Assembly (NCBI RefSeq): GCF_029227915.1
Contig: NC_079877.1
Span: 18,464,851 to 18,524,850, forward strand
DNA from: Hydractinia symbiolongicarpus
Taxonomy: Eukaryota; Cnidaria; Hydrozoa; Anthoathecata; Hydractiniidae
Direction of reading: 5' to 3'
DNA length: 60,000 bases
In this document: positions 24,501 to 31,587 of the stretch, one piece after another
Numbering within the stretch: position 1 is the stretch's first letter
How the letters are laid out: each line of letters starts with the position of its first letter
The notes under the pieces: generated by a model
Told to the model about the DNA's origin: nothing
Databases searched by the model: none
What the model saw: only the letters and a program-made list of their open reading frames with translations
Program-made: the position numbers and the translations under genes

Positions 24501-27500
24501 ATCTAAATAAACTATTGAAAAAAAATTAACTCTTAATTTTCATTATTTAGGCTGTTTTAGCCCATTAAAGTTCTAAGGTTTTCTGAAATTAACCGTGTAC
24601 TCCATTCACGGTTCCTCGTGAACCATACAGAATTATGACGTATGAGCCGCGAGACTCAAAATCACTTAGTCATGGATAGCAGCGAAGAAAGTAGTTGTGC
24701 TAGTGAACATAGCGAAGTATATAGTTCTGAAACAGATGAAAGTATTTGCAAAGGGTGTTATGATAACGAACCTGAATATACTGAAAGTCAGTTGAAAAAC
24801 ATTTGTTCATCAAAAACTGCGAATGATATTTCAGACGACGACGAAGATGAGGATTTAGACTCAAGCAGGTTAGAAAACTTACATTGGTGTAAGTGTAAAA
24901 AATGTGATATACACGAGTTAATGACTGTTGAAGAATGCAATTTTTTTTTGGAGTTTACAACTTTACTGGGAGAAAAGCTGGAAGAGAATACATGTATTAC
25001 CTTGCATAAAGATTTTAATATTCTTTGTTTAAATCGCACCGTATTAGAGACAGCAAGCATTAGACATCGCAGATATCAAAATAATTTCAAGGATATAAAA
25101 TCTTTTCAAAACAAGTAAGCTTATTATTCTACCTTTTAAAACAAATATAAAATATATATTACTTCATATGCGAAAAAAAAATGCGTTCTTTATCTACATA
25201 AAAGTTCGTTTACTGAATGTGAGTCAAAGAATATTTAAAAATATATATATAACATTTTGTAAGGCCTAGGTTCCACAACAACAAAACATATTATATTCTT
25301 TTTAGACAACTACGCTTTTCAGCATACAGACAATATACGGCCTGGGTGCATTACTATGAAACACTGGGAAAAGGATGTAGAGTTGTTATACCGGCATGCG
25401 TTGTGAAAAAAATTCGTGAAAGTTTCCCAGAAAAAGATGGAAAATATACAGGATTTAAAGCTTTTGTAGATTTGTAAAATCTGTAATTTTAGTTTACGTA
25501 TACACTTTTTATTATAAGAACAATGAGGTTGAACGAGTGAAAAAAATAGGAACACTTCAGGCTGAAGCCAAATTTCCTTGTTCTTATAAAAAAAAGTGTA
25601 TAACAAACAAATCAAATCTACTTAGAAAATCGTTTTACTTTTTTATTTTTTTCAAGTATACTCAATTTTTCTGGATGATCTGTATACGCAATATTCCTTG
25701 GAGTGTCAAATCTGCCTTCCATATTTTCTACTTTCTTGTATAAGTTTTGGCCATCTAGTTTTCGTTGCACTACCTCAATAAGCAACTTTTCAATAAAATC
25801 ATGAGATTTTGCATCCATGACTGGCTTCGCAATCCACTCCTTTGAAAGTTTACTTGATAAATATCGCCATCCATACATCAAATCAGGCGAACCTTATAGT
25901 ATGGTTTCACTTACTCACTCGCGGATCATACGTCATTGCTCTCCATCGTAGAGTTTTTTTATGTACTCTAACGGAGATGTAAATATTAACCTTTTTACTC
26001 TAAAATCCTCATAAAAATACATTTTTTTTGAAAAAAAATTTAAGGTATCTTTTTTAAATAGTATAATAAACGTTTTTATGAAAAAAAAAATTTGACCTTA
26101 GTTTCCCTTTAACGCAATAAAAAAGTCGTCCATAATCGTGTTGTAAAATTCTATTACAGGATGCCCATAAAAGTAAAGTCACCAAGTGCCAGCTGCGGGT
26201 AGGTTGATTTTACCTGCCCCTGCATGAATACGGTTAACCTAGTTATGAAATTCAGGGACTTCTCAGAGACACTAGATGCATATCAGCTTTAAAAGAACAA
26301 CTGTGGTATCAAGGTAAACAAGGGGTGGTGAGTAGTTGCAACTAGTAAATTTAACTAGCTTTATTACAAAATTTGTTGTTTACAAATAAAATCGACGTAA
26401 TAATTATGCGAAAATGTAAAAGCCAATAATATTACAATATCCGGTCAACGATACCAGGGTATTTTTCGACGTCATCTCTCATATCAAGAAAGCAAAAAAC
26501 CCTGGGGACGAGGGTGGTTGTAACTTCTTAGCACTTTATTTTTCAATATAAATTTTTCTGATTCAGCATAAAATTTGCTAAAAAATGAGGGGTCACAAGA
26601 TACTTTTTTTTAAAAAAAAATTAACATCGACCTTTGACCCATAATGGCGGAAATTTGAACATGAAGTAAAAAAGAGCAGTAATTTTTTTGCCCCCTTGGA
26701 TCATTATCTGGTTAAATTAAGATTCAAAACCTCTCTACAACGAAATTTATATGAGACTGCTCTGAGCTTCTGGAGCTGATATTCCGCTTTCTGGTTCATA
26801 GATTCGTTTCATCCCTTATAATGAGATGCGTTGATATTTAAACTCTTATTTCACCCTCTGTAATATTTCCTTTTTAAAATATACATTTTAATTAAAAATT
26901 AATTTTTAATTTATCCAACAATTCCTAGCTTACGTTTCTCTTGATATTCGCACATTATATAACAAGTTTAACATCCAAAGATTTAGTTTCTTAGTTTATT
27001 TTTTAATTGGTTTCTAAAATAGCGTGTACGTACATTATTTTTAATTCATTATTCGAGCCATTCAAAGTAGTGTGATCTTAAGGCTGAAATACACGGTCAG
27101 TTTAAAATGATCATTTTAAAATGATCATTTTAAAATGATCATTTTAAACTGACCGTGTATTTCACAAAAAATGATGAAAAACACCAGTAAATGATCATTT
27201 TAAAATGATCATTTAAACATGTTTGAAGTTTATCATTTTAAAATGATGAACTTCTGCATAGAAATTGCTAGACGGAATTGTTTTACTATGACGCCATTGA
27301 GTTTTTTGAGTATATTTCAGTTATTCTGTATAAACAGAAGGAGTATAGAAGATAGTAAACATTTTCAATTTTTTTCGAGTAAAAGAGTATTATATACCCC
27401 AAGTTCTGTTCTTCTACCGAGCCATGGCTTCACCCAAGTAGATCTATTTCTTCTGCGTTTTTTTCTTTTTGAAAGAATGGCAATTATAACAACTGCTGCA

Positions 27501-29877
27501 GCACATTCCTCTTCAGAGTCCATAGTGTAAAGAACTTTTATTTACAAATTCTATCATTTTAAAACTCGTGTATTCAGGTGTTCCATCATTTTAAAATGAC
27601 GAAAAACACCAGTCATTTTAAAATGATCATTTTAAACTGACCGTGTATTTCAGCCTTTAATAACATAAGTACGGTTGGAAAACCTTTTTTACACCTACCA
27701 ACTCTTCTCCGTCATAAAAACATCGAACTTCTTCTCGACCAAATTGTTATTACCGTCTAGCCTTATTGTTCTAGATAGATATAAAACAGAAGCAGTTGGA
27801 CTTTAACTAACAACTATTGTTAGGTAGCAGAAACGATGATTATCACTACTAAACATTTACTGCTTGTAAAATACATCTGTGCAGGAGACACTAATAAACA
27901 AAAGTTACACCTACTTTAAGCTAGTTGAAAGTGCCAAGCAGTGAGAAAGGGCTAGTAGAGTTTCGTCATCCAATCCAGCATTCCACAGACTAAAAAAGGG
28001 TGTGTATATTATTTAATAAAATATACTAACAAAATTAAAATGACTTGCCGGCTAATTCAGTCCTTGGGTAACAGGTGGGAACTAACGAATTGTAATTACA
28101 AGTAACCTTAACCATCTACGACAGTGACTTACTTAATCACAGCAAGCCGATCCAGTTCAGGCATGGTGATCGAAAGAACTTCTATCACTCGTTTATCGAT
28201 TCGCCAGCCTAAAACGGATTTAAGTTGCACATAAAAAATAAAAGCATGCTCAAAAATACAATTAAGCTAACTGTCACCACCTCGAACGTAGAGCTCTTTT
28301 ACGTATGATTTATGTCCATCTTCTTCAGTCTCAACTTCAACACGAGGTTTCAAGTAATCGTAAAGGTTATCGCACACTGTGTACGTTGTGGGAAGTGCGT
28401 CTTCACTATCACTTGGTTTCGCTGCTTCTTGTGGTTGGGACGTTATGTTCCTCTTATCTAAAAAAGCACTGTCTACTAGTACAGGTTGTTTTTTTATTAC
28501 ACATTTACATAGTCTATATACGTTTAAAAACACGACATAGGATCACAAGGCTATAAATGGTCAAAAAGTGAGAACTAATAAAAATGGTCAAAAAGTGAGA
28601 ACTAATAAAAATGGTCAAAAAGTGAGAACTAATAAAAATGGTCAAAAAGTGAGAACTAATAAAAGTTGTCAAAAACTCAGAAACTGTTCAGGCTTTGAAG
28701 TTCAATTTATTAAAAACGTAAGGCTTTTTCGAAGATCAGTTTTCTTTTAAAAAAATGTGTTCATAAAGTGACGACGAATTTTCCCTCTATACGTAACCCT
28801 CATACCTTCTTTTCCTTTACTCATGCATGTACTTGGGGGTGATAAAATGGGAGTGTCTGGTCTTTTAGGTCTAGCAGCAACATACAGAGATGGAATACCA
28901 ATCAGAGCGCACAGATCACTAAAATCCTTCTCAAAATCACCACTCGGCTTGTAATTCTCTGAAAAAAACACAAAAGGGATCATTATATGAAATATAAAAT
29001 AGCCAAGCGTCAATTTTAGCGAAAATTTGAGACAAAGTGAAGAACTAACTAAAGCTGAGCTAACATTAAGAACACCAAGTTCTTTTATTTGGGACAGAAA
29101 CATCAGAATGCAGTTAATTAAACCGCTAAAAACATATCCAATTATATATAGTCTTCTATTAGGCATACTTGGCCACCCGTAGAAAAAAAAAACTTTAGAA
29201 GAGGGTTGCGCACTATGAATTCAAAACAAAGCACACTAAAAGGGGACTCAAATTTGGAATTTATTAAAAGTGATAAAATGAAAATATGTTTGCGGGTACA
29301 TTGTACGTGTGATAAAGTATATAAAAAATATTATAGGTGCAGTTGGATTTTTTTTGAAAGAAACAAAAAAAACAAAAAAAAAACGGAGTAAAAGTGTTGT
29401 ATGTTGTATTTTTCGAAAATTTTTCATCACCAGCTAGTATTTTCTCACGAGTTTTGCAACGACATGCGTCGCTATTATTCAAGGTGTTGAAATAACTTCT
29501 AAGGGCGAATCTGCACGGGACGATTTTTACGACGATTGTCATCAATACTCAAATTTGATTGGTCGCGATTTTCGTCATGACGAAAAGTTGAATTGGTTTC
29601 TACTTTTTGTCACAAAAATCGTCGCGAATATCGCCCAGTGGAGATTCGGCTTAAATGATAACCATCAAGCTGCTGTGAATTCTAGTTGGGTTGTAGCAGA
29701 ATATAGAGAGATTTATAACATATTATCAGCATAGAGACAATTGTTTTTTTGGACTAGAGTATATAGGATAACCTTTTGGACATCGACATATACTTACTTT
29801 AAAAGGCATTTGATTTTGGGAAGAGTTTTTGGACAGGTCACGTTTATAATTACATTTTGTGAAACCGGAATTGACAT
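6186..29877 (-). CDS. LRRC71: LRRC71 orthologue (leucine-rich repeat protein), about 15 exons over 23.7 kb
   Basis: Exons: 29877-29798, 29498-29431, 28958-28806, 28457-28281, 28208-28133, 27989-27915, 27770-27699, 10011-9864, 9744-9661, 9397-9163, 8850-8753, 8656-8554, 8470-8352, 6612-6500, and 6189-6186 (stop TAG). Every junction is GT..AG and every phase agrees, giving about 534 residues; the human protein is of similar length by recall. Visible parts: an acidic N-terminal region, an RGW motif before the first LRR, then ribonuclease-inhibitor-type LRRs (LLTLNLCFNKITDVGAGYLA; LLSLNLGSNGIGDEGAKKLA). A Lys/Ser-rich linker follows, then the conserved PGNRSLINLNLARNHIGEVG repeat and a YQ/GVGLMRLSLQ tail. 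These match LRRC71 in order. Its molecular role is not established; many orthologues are expressed in ciliated tissue. The first exon (29877-29798) rests only on an open ATG frame, a GTAAGT donor and matching phase, and is less sure than the rest. Introns hold several transposons. Confidence 0.88.
7252..8327. mobile_element. TTAA-flanked TIR DNA element, copy 2 (inside an LRRC71 intron)
   Basis: Same TIRs as copy 1 (AGCTTACCTCCCACTT). The right flank is TTAA (8328-8331) and the left is CTAA (7248-7251), a one-base-decayed duplication. It lies in the intron between the LRRC71 exons at 8352 and 6612, only about 24 bp from the donor. A plus-strand relic frame (7655-7885) has no recognised domain. 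Confidence 0.85.
10094..12471. mobile_element. hAT-like TIR element, copy 1 (non-autonomous)
   Basis: The ends read CAGGGGCGGAT and, at the right, ATCCGCCCCTG, which is hAT-like. The flanking 5 bp duplication TATTT is at 10089-10093 and 12472-12476. The sequence aligns end-to-end, in inverted orientation, with 39486-43302. It lies in the 17.7 kb LRRC71 intron, about 80 bp upstream (minus sense) of the LRR exon at 10011. No transposase frame was recognised. Confidence 0.8.
12996..15537. mobile_element. 2.54 kb TIR element inserted in the relic at 12853-15760
   Basis: Termini AATAGACCTATTTCA (12996) and its inverse ending at 15537. A second inverted block, ATGAAAACGAGGTTAGT, sits at about 13060 and 15460. 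The family at 40560 supplies an uninterrupted (empty-site-like) version of the flanks, which supports insertion. The duplication is unresolved and no transposase is visible. The interior contains the 542 bp element at 13796-14337 and fragments of the CAGA-type repeat (about 13530-13605). Confidence 0.7.
13796..14337. mobile_element. PIF/Harbinger-like MITE, 542 bp
   Basis: Near-perfect 40 bp terminal inverted repeats (CCTCATCCATACTCACATTG region at left, its inverse at right). TAA duplications flank it at 13793-13795 and 14338-14340. TWA duplication points to PIF/Harbinger. Inside it (about 13976-14125) lie two fragments of the ACTAGTC.TTAGCCCG..GGG repeat with a GACAGACA run, that is, a further nesting level. 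Confidence 0.8.
15898..15932. repeat. CTAT/TCTC microsatellite
   Basis: Short run of TCTATCTATCTTTCTATCTC type sequence in the LRRC71 large intron. Confidence 0.8.
16164..16212 (+). ncRNA. Hammerhead-ribozyme-like motif (probably from a Penelope-like or related retroelement)
   Basis: In order: CTGAAGA core (16164-16170); hairpin GACTTT-GGT-AAAGTC (16172-16186) as stem II; GAA (16187-16189); a 7 bp stem III formed by ACATGTT (16190-16196) with AACGTGT (16205-16211); and a GTC cleavage triplet ending at 16212. An extra T (16171) precedes stem II, and stem I pairing is poor, so activity is doubtful. Penelope-like elements of animals are known to carry hammerhead motifs. Surrounding sequence shows no intact coding frame. 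Confidence 0.45.
18510..18589. repeat. (CAGA)n microsatellite inside a 740 bp unit
   Basis: About 20 uninterrupted CAGA/GACA repeats immediately before the GGAACTGGCG-like end of the second unit. Other units have only one or two copies here, so this is a local expansion. Confidence 0.95.
19335..21748 (+). repeat. Expanded 2.4 kb unit with degenerate internal repeats
   Basis: This unit has the same left end and right end as its 740 bp neighbours. The usual interior is replaced by about 2.3 kb of very AT-rich sequence. Between about 19880 and 20900 there are degenerate repeats spaced on the order of 100-200 bp, built on CC.TCCCTCACAAAAGTTTAAA..AAAATAT-like words. No frame with recognisable domains. 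Confidence 0.6.
22576..23955 (+). pseudogene. Decayed transposon-type gene (HxxCY / GCDTTS / PPTS..YQ family)
   Basis: Separate plus-strand frames fall in the order of a multicopy ORF family I recall from cnidarian genomes, which has no agreed name. 22576-22839 carries a YHLNTCYTNYLKTKN segment and an RRRTLSDF basic stretch. 23283-23549 carries a DTDMF..HH..ELWAIIGKSG segment. 23638 onward, after a TTTATAG acceptor, carries GCDTTSAN. About 23825-23950 carries FPPTSILLRFHILQINYQ. Frames are broken by stops and shifts between these blocks, so the copy is non-functional. Function of the family is unknown to me; the mobile nature is inferred from its copy number. Confidence 0.6.
24642..25477 (+). 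CDS. P2X7 C-terminal-domain-like protein, two exons
   Basis: Exon 1 24642-25114 (donor AA|GTAAGC) and exon 2 25306-25477 (acceptor TTTTTAG) join in phase to about 214 residues, ending TAA. The N-terminal ~80 residues are acidic and Ser-rich. From about residue 83 the pattern is that of the cytoplasmic ballast domain of P2X7-like proteins: WCKCKKCDIHELM, an EC pair, TCITLHKDF..LCL, then after the junction SAYRQYTAWVHYYETLGKG, RVVIPACVVKKIRESFP and YTGFK. There is no receptor channel part. In P2X7 this domain binds zinc and guanine nucleotide. The role here is unknown, and its position between TTAA-flanked TIRs makes it transposon-encoded rather than host. A second in-frame ATG at 24672 is an alternative start. 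Confidence 0.75.
25618..25881 (-). CDS. Second ORF of the TTAA element, 87 residues, function unknown
   Basis: Open minus-strand frame running convergently to the P2X7-C-like gene inside the same inverted repeats. Charged, Lys-rich at its C-terminus, with no cysteine and no recognised domain. Upstream (minus sense) the frame can be preceded by a CTATAAG acceptor near 25890 and a short ATG exon near 25940 ending at GTGAGT, so it may be the 3' exon of a two-exon gene. Alternatively it is a decayed transposase fragment. Confidence 0.4.
   Translation of the reverse strand: MMYGWRYLSSKLSKEWIAKPVMDAKSHDFIEKLLIEVVQRKLDGQNLYKKVENMEGRFDTPRNIAYTDHPEKLSILEKNKKVKRFSK
26113..27080. other. Intronic sequence, no feature recognised
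   Basis: Part of the large LRRC71 intron. Both strands were read for exons and element ends and nothing convincing was seen. Confidence 0.4.
27081..27656. mobile_element. PIF/Harbinger deletion derivative
   Basis: Termini AGGCTGAAATACACGGTCAG at 27081 and the inverse ending at 27656. TTA duplications at 27078-27080 and 27657-27659. Subterminal palindromes of the form AAAATGATCATTTT are repeated at both ends. The centre retains the start of a Harbinger transposase on the minus strand. Insertion lies about 42 bp downstream of the LRRC71 exon ending at 27699. Confidence 0.85.
27365..27523 (-). pseudogene. N-terminal fragment of a PIF/Harbinger transposase
   Basis: A 52-residue frame with a Lys/Arg-rich stretch followed by STWVKPWLGRRTELGVYNTL. 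This matches the conserved N-terminal W-V-P-W-L..R...G.YN.L block of Harbinger DDE transposases. It ends at TGA, and the DDE core is missing between this point and the left terminus, so the element depends on a complete relative. Confidence 0.75.
28557..28680. repeat. 27 bp tandem repeat, about 4.5 copies
   Basis: Unit AATGGTCAAAAAGTGAGAAC plus TAATAAA. The first four copies are nearly identical and the last diverges. It sits in the LRRC71 intron between the exons at 28457 and 28806. Because 27 is divisible by three it gives a spurious repeated peptide on the plus strand. Confidence 0.9.
29503..29651. mobile_element. 149 bp MITE abutting an LRRC71 splice acceptor
   Basis: Imperfect TIRs GGGCGAATCTGCACGGG (left) and the inverse of AGCCGAATCTCCACTGGG (right). 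TAA duplications at 29500-29502 and 29652-29654. Probably PIF/Harbinger-like by its duplication. The left duplication overlaps the AG (29500-29499) used by the LRRC71 exon at 29498. Confidence 0.75.
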
Positions 29878-29888
29878 AAAAAGAAAAC

Positions 29889-30727
29889 ATGTTTTGTAAA
29901 TTTCTTATTCTGATATTTTTACTTGTTTACTTAAAAATGGCCGTCAAACGGCCGAAACGTCATTAAGTGTAGCGATTATTAATTTTTTATTTTTACACCA
30001 CACACAATAATTTTTCAAAGTTATTCTGATATTGTTATGGAATTTAAGGCCCGTATTGTTGAGTTATATTCATCCCATCCGAGTAGATGAGTGTGACGTA
30101 ATAGCGGAGTTGATAATGAAAGATGGACAATCCAAAATCATAGTGAAATACAGGACTAACACTCACAGAAGCGCGTACATCAAATACTGGAGATTAAAGA
30201 ATGATTTCATCTTTGATTCAAATGGATTAATGTTTTTTCAAGGTAAGCGAGTTCTGAAAAAATAAAGTAATAATAACAGAGTAGTAATAACAAAGCAGTT
30301 TCTAAACCAGTCACTACAAATGAGGTAGGTTCTATTGATTATGATGACTTGATTGTGTAAAATAAATGCAAAGGCATTATCCAAACTTGAGAATGCTGTG
30401 ATCAAGGTTGCTGAAGCATTGATTTACAATATCTGAGTTTGATTTGTAGATATATCCGAGGTGACTATATCACTAAGCCTTTTTGTCACGTTGCTTGCTG
30501 TAAAAGAGGTCACGTCGAAAGTGGAGCAGGTATTACAAAGTGGGGCAGAACACAAGTGTTGCAAAAGTTTAAGATTTTTACTAACTGAACGATTAAATTT
30601 TACTTGTCTTGAAAAAAAATCAAAGAAAACCGACGACTGGTTAAAATTCAAAGTCGTGCCAGTTCATTGTAAACAAAGATATTTGTGTATTTCCAGTTTT
30701 TGTGAGAAGGAAAGTGTGAGAACATAG
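29889..30727 (+). pseudogene. Putative secreted-protein gene, two exons, exon 1 disrupted by an insertion
   Basis: Exon 1 opens at ATG 29889 with MFCKFLILI, a signal-peptide-like start. It is interrupted by a 103 bp insertion (29918-30020) plus a copied 13 bp target. Leaving these out, exon 1 (29889-29917 with 30034-30242, 238 bp, donor CAAG|GTAAGC) and exon 2 (30450-30727, acceptor TTTGTAG) have matching phase and would encode about 171 residues ending TAG. Exon 2 holds about six cysteines, including a CC pair and CKQRYLCISSFC near the C-terminus. No family was recognised. As it stands the frame ends about 25 residues after the ATG. A start at an internal codon, or splicing around the insertion, cannot be excluded. 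The ATG is 11 bp from the proposed LRRC71 ATG on the other strand, a head-to-head arrangement. Confidence 0.55.
29918..30020 (+). mobile_element. Short retroelement-like insertion with 13 bp target duplication
   Basis: Flanked by TTATTCTGATATT at 29905-29917 and 30021-30033. The insert carries a perfect hairpin GGCCGT-CAA-ACGGCC followed by GAAACGTC, a motif seen at Penelope-like and LINE 3' ends in invertebrates, and an AT-rich tail. Duplication length and lack of TIRs favour target-primed retrotransposition of a truncated copy. Confidence 0.65.
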
Positions 30728-30781
30728 AAAGTGAAACAAAAGTTATGTTTGATAACTTTTTTTAATTTTTTTAAATTTTTT

Positions 30782-31129
30782 TTAATTGACGACTTTTAGC
30801 GAAATCGTAAATGATGACAACATAACTATTGAAGGCGAAAGCTCATAAAAAAAGGAAACACCAAAAAGAAGAGAAAGTATACTTGTCATGATTCGATCAT
30901 TAGATTGATCAAATTTTCGAGCTCGTCTTTTCCTTTTTTTCACAATGTGGGAAACGTTCGCTAGAAAATAAAAATAGCTAAAAAGGTACAAAACTTTAAA
31001 ATAATAACCGAAAGTTTCTACGCCTATTTTAACTTTTTTGTTGTGACACAGATTATTTAGTTCAAGAGAATTATACTTAAAAACGGCCCAACCTATAATA
31101 AATGAGGTCCTAAACATAACATAAACCAT
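30782..31129 (-). other. Open minus-strand frame, uncertain exon
   Basis: A stretch at about 30965-30885 (NVSHIVKKRKRRARKFDQSN) is bounded by TTTTCTAG and A|GTATAC, so it could be a small exon. Its phase does not fit the LRRC71 exon at 29498, so it is not joined to that gene. No homology recognised. Confidence 0.2.
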
Positions 31130-31273
31130 TGAAGCAGAATTTTTTGTAGATTGCGAGAATGGGATGCCTCAATCCTAAAACTTTTGAGAAAATCATTTGA
31201 GTGTGAGTGGGAGGATAAGGTATTGAGAATCATGGTTATCTAAGCACACGTTATTATTCTTTGTCTTGCTGAT

Positions 31274-31486
31274 TGAATTTCCAGGTAAATTCGGATACAA
31301 ATAAAACTTTATTTTAAAACGTGACTATATTTTTAAAGAACGAAATCTAAACTAACATGTGCGAGAATATAAATACACTAGTCGTTAGCCCGTGGAAAAT
31401 CCACGGGTTCGCCCGTCGCAGCTAGGCTACCATTTTGCGTGACAGACAGACAGACAGACAGACAGACAACAAATATGCTAACCACA
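31274..31486 (-). repeat. 3' LTR of the BEL/Pao element, with foreign block
   Basis: Matches the 5' LTR at both ends. The middle (about 31376-31468) is instead ACTAGTCGTTAGCCCGTGG, a GTGGAAAATCCAC hairpin and seven GACA repeats, the same repeat family as the 17-22 kb array. About 40 bp present in the 5' LTR are missing here. Confidence 0.9.
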
Positions 31487-31587
31487 TCCTCCCCCCTAGC
31501 TGCCTATATATCCTAGAATTAACAAATACGTGATAAACTATAAAAGTGTCAACAAATGTATAACATAATGTCTTCAATGTTTCTTAT

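Larger units (their letters stand above)
24443..26108. mobile_element. TTAA-flanked DNA element carrying a P2X7-C-like gene
   Basis: Inverted termini AGGGAAACTAAGGTCAAA at 24443 and the inverse ending at 26108. TTAA duplications at 24439-24442 and 26109-26112. Inside are a spliced plus-strand gene (24642-25477) and a minus-strand frame (25881-25618). Subterminal blocks are also inverted: ATGACGTATGAGCCGCGAG near 24635 and ATGACGTATGATCCGCGAG on the minus strand near 25935. It lies in the large LRRC71 intron. No classical transposase domain was recognised. Confidence 0.8.

Noticed and set aside
27219-27530. Plus-strand 103-residue frame
   Set aside because: It is the antisense of the Harbinger transposase fragment, which has a recognisable conserved block.
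28568-28750. Plus-strand frame with repeated RTNKNGQKV
   Set aside because: It is the 27 bp intronic tandem repeat read in frame; it lies between two well-supported LRRC71 exons on the other strand.
30885-30965. Candidate extra upstream LRRC71 exon (basic stretch)
   Set aside because: Its end phase (1) does not match the phase 2 required by the exon at 29498; the ATG exon at 29877-29798 does match.
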